Positions 16,692-25,463 of a DNA stretch of 34,014 bases are shown piece by piece; position 1 is the first letter of the stretch; each line of letters begins with the position of its first letter. The notes below the pieces were generated by a model. That model was not told the origin of the DNA, did not search any database, and was given only the letters and a program-made list of their open reading frames with translations. The position numbers and the translations under genes are program-made. The stretch is from Verrucomicrobiota bacterium (GTDB lineage Bacteria; Chlamydiota; Chlamydiia; Chlamydiales; JAEYWL01), in NCBI GenBank assembly GCA_023428915.1, contig JAEYWL010000117.1, positions 1-34,014 of the forward strand, written 5' to 3'.

Positions 16692-18350
16692 ATGGAAAGT
16701 TCCCGCAGTTTATCTGACAGGACTTATGGGTACAATGGCGGCTCAGACATGTACTTTGCGGCTGTTGCAGCGCCAGAGGCTTGCGGCTGTGAGAAGTATA
16801 ACCACGTGAACATTGCTAGAGAGCGTGTGGCATGCAATAAAACATTAAAAGATTTTTGGCTGGAAAAAAATGGCGAGGCTTCACCGCTTGCAAAATCGAT
16901 GCAAAAAAACACTTCAATAAATGGATTGCAGAAAGACTTGATAGGTGCTTTTCAGCAAGCTATTGCAGAGAAGTTCTCACTGCCGCTGCAGGTGCATACA
17001 TTAAATTCGCGTTATTTGGGAACTTCCGATATCGTAAATTCATGTGAACTGCTGCAAGAAGCTATCGTAAATATGGCATGCCCGCGTGAAGTGAGTTTGA
17101 TTGCCTTCTGGCTAGCAGTAGAAAGCGAGTTAATCGAACAAGGATTATTCGAACCAGGAAAAACATTGCCTCTATGCCCCCATGAAATCCGCGCTTGGTT
17201 CAAAGACCAGCATAATCAAAATGCCGCGGCCAAAATTACCAGGTTAACCTTAACAGCTCCCATGACAATGATTCCGGCTGAATTACAGTTCCTTCGAGGG
17301 CTTACTGAATTGCATATTAAGGGTGTTGCTGATTTGAAGATACCCTCAGGCAGAGATTTCGATTTCCCTAAACTGCATACTGTAAGTATTGAAGGGTTTA
17401 AGGGGGAGCAGCTTGCGGAAATAAACCGATTTTCAACAGCCATAAAGTGCCTGCAAATCACAGATGCAGCAATTACAGCCTTTCCCCAATCAATAATTAC
17501 CTTAAAGTGTCTTGAAAAGTTAAAAGTCACCGGCTGCAAAAAACTTACAGAGATTCCAGCAGGCTTGGGCCTTTTAAATAATTTGCTAGAGTTAGACTTA
17601 TCAAACAATGCGATCAGCAAATGGGGCGAATCAGATGTGGAAAAGTTGGTCAATCTTACCTCCTTAGCCCTAAGCAATAACCCTTTGAAAAAGTTTTCTG
17701 CGGCATTATCCCGGCTGCCCAAGCTGACTCATTTAAATTTGCACAATATCGGCTTAACGATTTTACCTGACTGCTTTTTTGAGGGCAGGTCTTTGCGCTG
17801 TGTTGATTTGTCCGGGAATCAACTCGAGCAATTTTCATCTGAGCCGGATGCTGCCAGCGGGCTTGTGAACCTGGAAAAATTACTTCTGCAGAATAATCGT
17901 TTGCCAACCTTTCCAGAATCTTTTTGCAGCTTAAAGAATTTAGTCGAATTAAATCTGGAAGACAACCGGCTGGCCGGCAAGATTCCCGATCTCAAACCGT
18001 TAGAAAAACTGCAGAGGCTGTTTTTAAAGGGAAATAGCAAATTGGCAGAGGTGCTTCAGGATGGGGTAAATAAATCCAAGTTGTCCGCCTTTACGTTTCC
18101 CGAAGATATGCTTGAGAGCAACTATATGTCGGGTTTTGTAATGCTTGAGGCTGCAGATTCCCTCGAAACTGCTGAACACTCCCCATTAAATCATTCTAGA
18201 CAGGCGCAGCAACCTATAGCAGCCGCTTATATGCATAAAATTGGCGAAATTAGTTCCACCTTATTATCCGGTTTTTGGGAGGTTTATGATTTTGTAAGAG
18301 ATGTTGCGTACATGTCACCTGAGTGGGTGGGGGAAGAAGATCTATTTTAA
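16692..18350 (+). CDS. Leucine-rich repeat protein, second of tandem pair
   Basis: The 552-aa protein is collinear with the preceding LRR protein: CEKYNH at residues 33-38, SLIAFWLAVESEL near 135-147 and LCPHEIRAWF at 161-170, then leucine-rich repeats from about 181 to 490 and an acidic tail that ends near YMSPEWVGEEDLF. The two genes clearly arose by tandem duplication, with strong divergence in the repeats and tail. The ribosome site GAGG is only 3 nt from the ATG, so initiation may depend on coupling to the upstream gene; an alternative ATG at codon 20 lacks a better site. It is probably co-transcribed with the first gene. No signal peptide is seen; an effector role is inference. Confidence 0.9.
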   Translation: MESSRSLSDRTYGYNGGSDMYFAAVAAPEACGCEKYNHVNIARERVACNKTLKDFWLEKNGEASPLAKSMQKNTSINGLQKDLIGAFQQAIAEKFSLPLQVHTLNSRYLGTSDIVNSCELLQEAIVNMACPREVSLIAFWLAVESELIEQGLFEPGKTLPLCPHEIRAWFKDQHNQNAAAKITRLTLTAPMTMIPAELQFLRGLTELHIKGVADLKIPSGRDFDFPKLHTVSIEGFKGEQLAEINRFSTAIKCLQITDAAITAFPQSIITLKCLEKLKVTGCKKLTEIPAGLGLLNNLLELDLSNNAISKWGESDVEKLVNLTSLALSNNPLKKFSAALSRLPKLTHLNLHNIGLTILPDCFFEGRSLRCVDLSGNQLEQFSSEPDAASGLVNLEKLLLQNNRLPTFPESFCSLKNLVELNLEDNRLAGKIPDLKPLEKLQRLFLKGNSKLAEVLQDGVNKSKLSAFTFPEDMLESNYMSGFVMLEAADSLETAEHSPLNHSRQAQQPIAAAYMHKIGEISSTLLSGFWEVYDFVRDVAYMSPEWVGEEDLF

Positions 18351-18383
18351 ACCCAAGTTGCGCCCCTAAATCACGCTTTAGGC
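18348..18383. repeat. Short dispersed repeat, copy 1
   Basis: This 36-bp segment beginning TAAACCCAAGTTG and containing CCCCTAAATCACGCTT recurs in inverted orientation at 33793-33830. Here CCTAAA and TTTAGG flank TCACGC, giving a 6-bp hairpin between the convergent LRR and rnz genes, which may help end either transcript. There is no long T run. Confidence 0.65.
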
Positions 18384-18405
18384 TGCAATCATGGTTTTAA
18401 TACGC

Positions 18406-19314
18406 CTACTCTTTGGAGAAGGGAAAAACTTTTAGGTCTTCGGCTACATAGGTATTGGGGAAAATAGGCGCAGCCTCTTCTAAAAAAGCTTGAGGGCCAA
18501 AATATCTTGCCGAAAAATGGGTGAGGATAAGCTGCTTGGCTTCAGCTTTACGGGCAATTTCTGCTGCTTGCCTGGCAGTGAGATGATAGTGCTTATAGGC
18601 CAGGTCGCGGTCTTCGTCAAGGTAGGTGCTTTCGCACAGGAGCATTTTTGCCCCTTTAGCTACCTGTACGGCATTTTCACAGTATCTGGTGTCGGAGACA
18701 TAGACAAAACTGTCGCCCTGGCGTATCCAGCTAACATCATCCAAATGCACTTCATGCCCATTCACCACGACCATGCCTTCGTTTTGCAGCTGCCTTACAA
18801 GCAGTCCGGTGACGCCGAGCTGCTGTAATTTATCCTTGGCAAACTTGCGCGTATCGGGTTCTGTAATGCGCCAGGCAATATTATCCACGCCATGATCCAG
18901 GAAAGCTGCTTCTATTTTGAAGCGCCCGTCGTCATGCACCACCCCTTCTTCGCTGACAGGATGCTCAATGACATGGATGGTCTCATGGTAAATAGTGCCA
19001 TAGCGCAAGCGGTCGAAATACTTTTTGCCGCTTGCAGGGTAATAGCAGTGGATGGGATGGGTGACTTTATCGAGGTTTAAGCGCATGAGCATGGAGCCCA
19101 AGCCGAGGCAGTGGTCGCCATGGAAATGGGAAACCAAGATGCGAGTGACTACCGGGGGGGCAACATTGGCAAATATAAACTGCCGTTGGGTGCCTTCGCC
19201 TGGATCAAATAAAAGCCCTTCATTATTCCAGCGCAATAAATACCCGCTATGATTTCTAAAGCGGGTGGGTTGCTGACTGGAACAGCCTAAAATGATGAGA
19301 TCGCGCACGGTCAT
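18406..19314 (-). CDS. rnz: Ribonuclease Z
   Basis: RNase Z is a metallo-beta-lactamase-fold endonuclease that trims the 3' end of tRNA precursors. The 302 aa equal the usual bacterial length. The zinc motif HFHGDH is at residues 63-68, with a product loop and further ligands in FLDHGV, YVSDTRYCENA and the C-terminal LTHFSARY. The exosite region (about 150-180) is present. It is last in the lon-rfaE2-rhomboid-ITPase-rnz operon: its ATG overlaps the preceding stop codon in TAATG, which suggests translational coupling. Confidence 0.95.
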   Translation of the reverse strand: MTVRDLIILGCSSQQPTRFRNHSGYLLRWNNEGLLFDPGEGTQRQFIFANVAPPVVTRILVSHFHGDHCLGLGSMLMRLNLDKVTHPIHCYYPASGKKYFDRLRYGTIYHETIHVIEHPVSEEGVVHDDGRFKIEAAFLDHGVDNIAWRITEPDTRKFAKDKLQQLGVTGLLVRQLQNEGMVVVNGHEVHLDDVSWIRQGDSFVYVSDTRYCENAVQVAKGAKMLLCESTYLDEDRDLAYKHYHLTARQAAEIARKAEAKQLILTHFSARYFGPQAFLEEAAPIFPNTYVAEDLKVFPFSKE

Positions 19315-19865
19315 TAGTTCTGCTCCAAATAATCGCGCAATTGGGTCAAGGCCTTATAGCGCATGGAAATACGGCTTTGCTCTTGAATGGTCAATTCAGC
19401 AAAAGTTTTATGCATACCGCTAGGTTGAAAAATGGCATTCCAGCTAGTAAAACTAGGTTCTGAGAAGCCGCGCGGGGCGACCACTTGCCCTTGAATGCTT
19501 CCCTTAAAGAGTTTAGGTTGTCCGCTTGGCTCGATATAGGCCGCATAGCAAATCACTTCACAGGAGCGGTCCTGGTAGTGATGAATGAGCTCGCTTACCC
19601 CTGCATCGGAAATTTTGGCTAGAAAATCTTTAATATAAGGACCTGGCAAGCTATGTAAAGCCGAGCAGCAAAAGGATACGTCTTCAACAATTAATGGGAT
19701 ATGCAGCTGCCGGGAAGCTTCACGAGCCTTAGCTTCAATGATTTGTTCCGGGCTGCCTTGGATTTCAGTTAAATCGAGTGCGTGGCGGCAGAGTTCCCAA
19801 TGGGCGAGAACATGCTGCGCTTCGGCAAATTTAAAGTTATTGCTGGTGATGTAGGCAATTTTCAT
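19314..19865 (-). CDS. rdgB: Ham1/ITPA-type inosine/xanthosine triphosphate pyrophosphatase
   Basis: The enzyme hydrolyses non-canonical purine nucleotides (ITP, dITP, XTP) to monophosphates, keeping them out of RNA and DNA. The 183 aa contain TSNNFKFAEA (substrate loop), VEDVSF, LPGPYIKDFL, VAPRG and SRISMRYKAL. The LPGPYIK and VAPRG motifs resemble eukaryotic and archaeal ITPA more than E. coli RdgB. The position that is normally Asp in G-W/Y-D-P-x-F is Asn here (SWNAIFQP), which may affect activity. ATG 19865 overlaps the rhomboid stop as ATGA; an upstream reading of 132 extra residues is only the rhomboid gene out of frame. The stop overlaps the rnz start. Confidence 0.88.
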   Translation of the reverse strand: MKIAYITSNNFKFAEAQHVLAHWELCRHALDLTEIQGSPEQIIEAKAREASRQLHIPLIVEDVSFCCSALHSLPGPYIKDFLAKISDAGVSELIHHYQDRSCEVICYAAYIEPSGQPKLFKGSIQGQVVAPRGFSEPSFTSWNAIFQPSGMHKTFAELTIQEQSRISMRYKALTQLRDYLEQN

Positions 19866-21043
19866 AATTTGTAGGCTGCATAACTTGGGATTCGGGCAAT
19901 TAAAAAACCGGCTAAAGCTCCTGTAAGGTGGGCTGTATTGGCCATGCCTGGAGAAAAAGACACCTGGTAGGCGATTTCTGTAAAAAATGAAGCCAGCTGA
20001 ATGGAAGCAATCCCTAATACAAAAATGGTCATCAGCCCAATAGTTGTGGGATGCAACTGGTAGCCTTCCCAGGGAGCCTGCCGCAACCTGTACCAGATAA
20101 AGGTAAACATGCCGCACAATACTCCAGAGATGCCGATAAAGTTGCTGCCGCTCATCAAATATTGGGAGGTATTGGAAATAAGCGCAACAGCCAGGATGAA
20201 GGCGATATACTTCATAGTGCTTAAACGGCTTTCCATTTGCCTGCCTAATACAAAAAGCCACATAAGGTTAAATAAAAGATGAAAAATGTCGCTATGGAGT
20301 AAAATAGGGGTAAATAACCGCCATGCTTCCCCTTCCTTAATTTTCTCAAACATGGGCACATTGAAAAAAGACTTGATGTTAAAAGCTTCTGCTTTGCCAT
20401 GGTTGAATTCAATTAAATAGGCTACAATAGCACTGTATAGTCCTTTCCAGTATGGAGTGTTTACATAATAGCTGAGCAGGAGCTGGCCTTGCTGGGGAAT
20501 GTCTGCCGGGTTTTGCAAACTATTTAAACCATATAAACGCACATACTGATCGAAAATATCATAGGCTTTAGGGTAATCGAAGTAGAGGTCTTTATAAATT
20601 TTTGAGGAAAAAACAGCCGTGTAAGGAACAAAAGAGGGAACGGATTCTATACGCGGTTTTGTCAGTTCTGAATAGCCATAAATCATCGAACATAAAATAA
20701 TTAAATACAGGGTAATGCGGCCAACGGCTTCCATTCTGCGCTCAGCAGCAGGCTGCTGGGCTTCTACCTCCTCCCGCAATGGATCTGCATTTTGCTGAAT
20801 AGGCGTATAGTCTGTATATTGAACAGCTTTCGGGTCTTGTTTAAACTGCTCATAGTAGCGATTGGCTTCTTCTACCTGATCTTCATCAATCACCCAAATT
20901 GTGGCTTGGTGAGTGCCGTAATCATCCTTGCCCCAATCAGTTTCGGTATGAATATCCACATAATTGGGAATGTGGTGTGCTTGCAGGAAGGTAGAAAAGC
21001 GAAAGGCATCTTGTTCATTGGGAAGTTTGCCAATTAAACGCAT
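19862..21043 (-). CDS. Rhomboid-family intramembrane serine protease
   Basis: Rhomboids cut membrane proteins within or near their transmembrane segments. Catalytic Ser306 lies in GISG (304-307) and His372 in NTAHLTGALAG; the loop motif HSDIFHLLFNL is also present. Residues about 1-90 form a soluble N-terminal domain resembling the cytoplasmic domain of GlpG. A first membrane segment near 107-123 is separated from the protease core by an unusually long segment (about 125-240), probably extracytoplasmic, with no recognised domain. Total length is 393 aa. AGAGGGG precedes the ATG at about 11 nt. The start overlaps the end of rfaE2 by 10 bp and the end overlaps the ITPase gene by 4 bp, so all are in one operon. 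Confidence 0.93.
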   Translation of the reverse strand: MRLIGKLPNEQDAFRFSTFLQAHHIPNYVDIHTETDWGKDDYGTHQATIWVIDEDQVEEANRYYEQFKQDPKAVQYTDYTPIQQNADPLREEVEAQQPAAERRMEAVGRITLYLIILCSMIYGYSELTKPRIESVPSFVPYTAVFSSKIYKDLYFDYPKAYDIFDQYVRLYGLNSLQNPADIPQQGQLLLSYYVNTPYWKGLYSAIVAYLIEFNHGKAEAFNIKSFFNVPMFEKIKEGEAWRLFTPILLHSDIFHLLFNLMWLFVLGRQMESRLSTMKYIAFILAVALISNTSQYLMSGSNFIGISGVLCGMFTFIWYRLRQAPWEGYQLHPTTIGLMTIFVLGIASIQLASFFTEIAYQVSFSPGMANTAHLTGALAGFLIARIPSYAAYKL

Positions 21044-21555
21044 GCTTTTTCTTTCCCCTCTATTTCGATAATTTTGCCAATAATGTTGCTGGTCGAAAGG
21101 GAGGGGACAAGTTGTACAACGTGGATCCTGCCCCCATACTGCTTGACAGTAGCAGCTTCAAGGCAATTTTCTCCATATTCTGCGCCGTTTACATGTACAT
21201 TGGGTTGAATTTCGCTTAATAGTTGCCGCGGGTCTGTTTCATCAAACCAGGTGATGTAATCGACAAACTCTAAAGCGGCCAGCATTTGCAAGCGGTATTC
21301 TAAGGGGATAATTGGCCTTAGGGGATTTTTATATTGTTTTATTGAGTCGTCGCTATTAAGTGCGACAATAAAAATATCTGCAGTCTGGGAGCCTTCGTAC
21401 AGGATTTGCATATGCCCTGCATGCAATAAGTCAAAAGAGCCATTCAAGGTAGCGATAGAAAGCCCTTGTTTTTTTAGCTCGTGGGCGACAATGCCTACAT
21501 GCTGGCGGTCAATTAGCTTATTTTTATAATCCTGGGACCAGATATTTCTTTGCAT
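21034..21555 (-). CDS. rfaE2: RfaE2/HldE-C-like nucleotidyltransferase
   Basis: This single-domain nucleotidyltransferase has the HxGH motif as NGSFDLLHAGHMQIL (H45, H48) and a C-terminal STSNII signature. The family member RfaE2 (or the C-terminal half of HldE) adenylates heptose-1-phosphate for lipopolysaccharide core synthesis. At 173 aa it lacks the sugar-kinase half. Related cytidylyl- and adenylyltransferases share this fold, so the sugar or alcohol phosphate used cannot be fixed from sequence; no heptose kinase or isomerase is in the window. It lies 14 bp downstream of lon and overlaps the rhomboid gene. Confidence 0.8.
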   Translation of the reverse strand: MQRNIWSQDYKNKLIDRQHVGIVAHELKKQGLSIATLNGSFDLLHAGHMQILYEGSQTADIFIVALNSDDSIKQYKNPLRPIIPLEYRLQMLAALEFVDYITWFDETDPRQLLSEIQPNVHVNGAEYGENCLEAATVKQYGGRIHVVQLVPSLSTSNIIGKIIEIEGKEKACV

Positions 21556-21569
21556 GATTACCTACACGA

Positions 21570-24059
21570 TTACCTATTAGAGGGAGTCTTAAAAGCAAGG
21601 TCTGGAAAAGCGATTTTAAACACTTCATCATAGTACTCGACAAAATGCAGCGCGATTCCTTTTTTCATGTACTCTGGGAGCTTATCAAAGTCTCGCATAT
21701 TTTCTTTTGGAAAAATAAGCGTTTTTAAACCAGCCCGGCGCGCTGCGACTAGTTTTTCTTTAACGCCTCCGATTGGCAGAACTTTGCCTGTCAAAGTCAG
21801 TTCCCCGGTCATCCCTAAATTGTTGAGTACAGGAGTATCTGTTAATAGGGAAATAAGGGCAGTTACCATAGTTATCCCTGCAGAGGGGCCATCTTTAGGA
21901 GTCGCGCCTTCAGGAATGTGGATATGGACATTTGATTTTTCAAAGAAGGTAAAGCCTGGGGCGTATTTATGAGTGTTGCTATGCAGATAACTCCAGGCTA
22001 TCTCGGAAGATTCCTTCATCACATTGCCGGCTTGGCCTGTGAGTTTCATCTCGAGTTTTTCGCCAAAGACTTTTATGGCTTCGATATAAAGTGTGGCTCC
22101 GCCTAGCGCCGTCCATGCAAGACCCATGCACACACCTACAGGAGTGCGTTCATAATACCTTTCAGAGGTAAACATCGGTTTGCCAAGGTATTCTTTTAGT
22201 TGAGGAGCGTCTATCTTGAAGTGAAGCTCCGGCTGCTCTTCCTGCTTTTTCTTCTTCTTGGATTCCTCTTTAACAATTTTAACGGCCACTTTCCGCATGA
22301 TTTTCTTAAGCAGGTTCTCAAGGCCGCGAACGCCAGACTCGCGCGCATAACCGTTGATAATTTCGTGCAAGGCTTTTTTGGTAAATTCCAGCTGAGAGGC
22401 TTTCAGCCCCATCTTTTTGCGGTTGCGCGGGATTAAATACTTGCGGGCAATCTCTATTTTTTCCTGCATGATGTAGCCGGACAGCCGCATAATATCCATC
22501 CGGTCTTTCAGGGGTTCAGGTATGGTGTCTAGTACATTGGCAGTGACGATAAAGAGTACATCTGAAAGATTGCAGCGCACATCCAGATAGTGATCTAAAA
22601 ATTCGCTGTTCTGCTCAGGATCGAGTACCTCAAGCAAAGCAGAAGCCGGGTCGCCATGATAGCTGCTGCTCATTTTATCCACTTCATCAAGCATGATGAC
22701 GGGATTCATGGTTTGGCAAAATTTTAAGGCTTGCACCATTTTTCCCGGCATGGCGCCGATATAGGTGCGTCTATGGCCTTTAATTTCTGCCTCATCGCGC
22801 ATGCCGCCGACAGAAAAGCGATAAAATTTGCGGTCGAGCGCCCGTGCAATGCTTTTTCCAATACTTGTTTTTCCAACGCCCGGAGGTCCTACCAGGCAAA
22901 TAATGCTTCCTTTGACTCCGCCTGAGAGCTTGCCAACGCTGATAAATTCTAAGATGCGCTCTTTTATATCTTCCAAACCATAATGGTCTTCATCCAAGAT
23001 TTTCTCGGCAGCTGCGAGGTCGTGGTTTTCCTGGCTGTAGATGCCCCAAGGAATAACAGTTAACCAATCTAAATATCCCCTGCAGACCGCATATTCCGCA
23101 GACTGAGGGTCTAATGAGCTCAGTTTTTCCATTTCATCTTTGATTACAGCGGCCACGTCAGCCGGGACTACGCGCTGGCTTAAGCGCGCCTCAAACTTTT
23201 CACGATCGCCTGTTTTATCGTCCCGTTCAATGCCTAATTCACGTTTGATAGTCTTCAGCTGTTCGCGCAAGAAAAAATCTTTCTGCGTCTTTGAGATTGC
23301 AGCATCTATTTTTTGGCTGATATTGAATTGCAGTTTGCTTAAATCAAGCTCTTTTTTAAGCAGCTGTAAAGCCTTATCAATCCTTTTAGGAATGTTGTAT
23401 GTTTCCAGCACATCTTGCAGTTCACTTCGGGAAGCTGTAGTTAATGCAACAGCAAAGTCAGCCAATTTTCCAGGTTCTGTAAAGTCAGAGTGGCCTAAGA
23501 AGATTTGCAGTTCTTCCTTAAATAGCGGATTCAGTTTTAGCAGTTCTTTAATTGTCGAAATAATGCTGATGGCATAAGCCTTAAGTTCTTTGGTGAGTAC
23601 AGGATTATCATCAAAATATGCGACCTTCGCCTTAAGGTATTTACCTTCATGGGTTGGCTTTACAACCTTAAGCCGTTTTTCCATGTTGAGAATAACTTGT
23701 GCGCCGCCTTGTTCCATCGGGATAATGCGCAGGAGGCGGGCAAGCACGCCGGTTTCATGCAAATCGCCAAACTTTGCTTTGTAGACATCCTGATCTTCTT
23801 TTTTTGTCAGGATAAGGCCTACCCATTTGTTGTCAGATTTAGCGATATTTTTAAGCACCTCATAAAAGGGGCCTGGTTCAACTACGACAGGTGCAGCCAT
23901 GCCTGGGAAAAATGGCCTGCGGATTAAAGGAAATATATAGAGTGAATCGGGAGGCTTTACCCCTTTTTTGGCATCCTGCTGACTCTCTTCAATAGAGTGC
24001 ATTACCGCATTTTCAATTTCAGCGTCAATGGTTGTCTCGTTTGGTTCTTCAGGGTTCAA
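21570..24059 (-). CDS. lon: ATP-dependent protease Lon
   Basis: Lon is a cytosolic AAA+ protease that degrades misfolded and regulatory proteins. The 829 aa contain the N-terminal substrate-binding domain (from PLIRRPFFPGM at 45-54), Walker A GPPGVGKT at 391-398, Walker B MLDEVD at about 456-461, and the Ser-Lys dyad as Ser726 in PKDGPSAG and Lys769 in GGVKEKL. A run of five lysines near 601-605 marks the linker before the protease domain. The start is TTG, with AGAGG 5 nt upstream. It is first in a five-gene operon with a near-consensus promoter at 24132-24160. I see no CIRCE heat-shock operator. Confidence 0.97.
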   Translation of the reverse strand: MNPEEPNETTIDAEIENAVMHSIEESQQDAKKGVKPPDSLYIFPLIRRPFFPGMAAPVVVEPGPFYEVLKNIAKSDNKWVGLILTKKEDQDVYKAKFGDLHETGVLARLLRIIPMEQGGAQVILNMEKRLKVVKPTHEGKYLKAKVAYFDDNPVLTKELKAYAISIISTIKELLKLNPLFKEELQIFLGHSDFTEPGKLADFAVALTTASRSELQDVLETYNIPKRIDKALQLLKKELDLSKLQFNISQKIDAAISKTQKDFFLREQLKTIKRELGIERDDKTGDREKFEARLSQRVVPADVAAVIKDEMEKLSSLDPQSAEYAVCRGYLDWLTVIPWGIYSQENHDLAAAEKILDEDHYGLEDIKERILEFISVGKLSGGVKGSIICLVGPPGVGKTSIGKSIARALDRKFYRFSVGGMRDEAEIKGHRRTYIGAMPGKMVQALKFCQTMNPVIMLDEVDKMSSSYHGDPASALLEVLDPEQNSEFLDHYLDVRCNLSDVLFIVTANVLDTIPEPLKDRMDIMRLSGYIMQEKIEIARKYLIPRNRKKMGLKASQLEFTKKALHEIINGYARESGVRGLENLLKKIMRKVAVKIVKEESKKKKKQEEQPELHFKIDAPQLKEYLGKPMFTSERYYERTPVGVCMGLAWTALGGATLYIEAIKVFGEKLEMKLTGQAGNVMKESSEIAWSYLHSNTHKYAPGFTFFEKSNVHIHIPEGATPKDGPSAGITMVTALISLLTDTPVLNNLGMTGELTLTGKVLPIGGVKEKLVAARRAGLKTLIFPKENMRDFDKLPEYMKKGIALHFVEYYDEVFKIAFPDLAFKTPSNR

Positions 24060-24131
24060 AGTAGCCTCTTATAATTTTGTGAGAAACTAGTATTGTTGTA
24101 ATCCTCCTCTAATATAGAGCGAGGTAGCAGC

Positions 24132-24160
24132 ATTATATGGCTAAAGGCCAAATTAAGCAA
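24132..24160 (-). promoter_or_regulatory. Sigma70-type promoter for the lon operon
   Basis: On the minus strand there is TTGCTT (24155-24160), a 17-nt spacer and a perfect TATAAT (24132-24137), giving a leader of about 65 nt before the lon TTG start. Confidence 0.65.
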
Positions 24161-24262
24161 ACTCTTTGGTTTTACTCGGTTATATTAGAAAAAGGGCATT
24201 GTTTATTCCTCTTGATTAAAGGACGCCAAAGATAATAGGGATGTTAGCGGCAAAAAAAACAA

Positions 24263-24291
24263 TTAACTTTAATTCATCTTAAACATATAAT
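24263..24291 (+). promoter_or_regulatory. Sigma70-type promoter for dgt-tsaB
   Basis: TTAACT (24263-24268), a 17-nt spacer and a perfect TATAAT (24286-24291) lie about 41 bp before the dgt ATG. The surroundings are AT-rich, so the -10 could also be used with another -35. Confidence 0.5.
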
Positions 24292-24332
24292 TAGATATAA
24301 TCAGATCTAAACCTTTTATCCTCCTATATTCT

Positions 24333-25463
24333 ATGTCAAATCAAAAACTGGCAGATTATAGAACGACTGCTCAAAAAAGAGAGGAGCAATTGCTCCATGA
24401 GTTAGCCGCTCACTCTCAAGAACATAGCCGCCGTTTTGGTCCGGAAGATGACCACCGGCTTCCTTATAAAAGAGATGTTGATCGGATTATTCATAGTAAG
24501 GCCTATGCGCGCTATATAGATAAAACTCAAGTCGTTTATTTAATAGAAAATGACCATATTACGCATAGGGGGCTGCATGTCCAGCTAGTAAGCAATTTTG
24601 CACGCGGCATCGCCGAGATCCTGGGCTATAATTTGGATTTAGTTGAGGCAATTGCACTTGGCCATGATGTAGGGCATCCGCCTTTTGGGCATGAAGGGGA
24701 GAATTACCTTTCTGAACTCACGCAAGAGTATAATGGTGCTGTTTTTGCCCACCCCTGGCAGTCTTGCCGGCTTTTTTCCCATATTGAACCCCTGAACCTC
24801 GGACTGGCTGTTTATGATGGGTTTCTCTGTCATGATGGGGGAATGTCCAGTGAAAAATTAGTGCCTCGTTTTGGCAAAACATGGGAAGATCATGCCCGCG
24901 ATCTGGCCACAAAACTCAGCAATCCGGAGTTTAACATCATCCCTGCGACTTTAGAAGGATGCCTGGTTAAAATATGCGATACAATGAGCTATCTGGGGAG
25001 AGATATAGAAGACGCCATTAATTTAGGTATTTTAGAGCGCAAGCAAGTGCCAAATACCCTATTAGGGAATACGAACGGCAAAATTCTTACAACATTGGCG
25101 CAAGACATTATAAAAAATAGCTATGGGCAAAACTACGTGGCGATATCGCCTGAAGTACTTGAGGCTTTAAAAGTATTGCGCCGGTTTAACTTCGAAAACA
25201 TCTACCAGCATCCGAAACTTAAAATTGAGTCGCAAAAAATCAAACGAAGCTACCGCATTTTATTTGAATTTCTCCTTTCAGATTACCGCTTGAAAAAAAT
25301 GCAAAGTGTGCTGGCGAAACAATTCTTAAAAAACAAAAGTGAAAAGTATTTGAGGGAAGCAAGCGAAGTGCAAATGGTGATCGATTATATTTCAGGCATG
25401 ACTGACAGTTATTTTGTGCGCAGTTTAGAGCGCCTGATTGTGCCAAGGCTTATAGAAATATGA
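24333..25463 (+). CDS. dgt: Deoxyguanosinetriphosphate triphosphohydrolase-like HD protein
   Basis: This HD-domain phosphohydrolase of the dGTPase family releases triphosphate from dNTPs and so helps set deoxynucleotide pools. The metal-binding pattern is visible as THRGLHVQLVSNFARGIA (His82) and then ALGHDVGHPPFGHEGE (His111, Asp112); the following HDGG near 185 and CDTMSYLGRDIEDA near 231 also fit the family. The length is 376 aa. No clear Shine-Dalgarno precedes the ATG, which is unusual among its neighbours. The stop overlaps the tsaB start as ATGA, so the two are coupled. Confidence 0.9.
   Translation: MSNQKLADYRTTAQKREEQLLHELAAHSQEHSRRFGPEDDHRLPYKRDVDRIIHSKAYARYIDKTQVVYLIENDHITHRGLHVQLVSNFARGIAEILGYNLDLVEAIALGHDVGHPPFGHEGENYLSELTQEYNGAVFAHPWQSCRLFSHIEPLNLGLAVYDGFLCHDGGMSSEKLVPRFGKTWEDHARDLATKLSNPEFNIIPATLEGCLVKICDTMSYLGRDIEDAINLGILERKQVPNTLLGNTNGKILTTLAQDIIKNSYGQNYVAISPEVLEALKVLRRFNFENIYQHPKLKIESQKIKRSYRILFEFLLSDYRLKKMQSVLAKQFLKNKSEKYLREASEVQMVIDYISGMTDSYFVRSLERLIVPRLIEI

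Noticed and set aside
19866..20261. 132-residue N-terminal extension of the ITPase
   Set aside because: It is the rhomboid coding region read in another frame; the family start is ATG 19865, which overlaps the rhomboid stop.
24060..24332. CIRCE-type heat-shock operator between lon and dgt
   Set aside because: The TTAGCACTC-N9-GAGTGCTAA inverted repeat is not present; only ordinary promoter-like boxes are seen.
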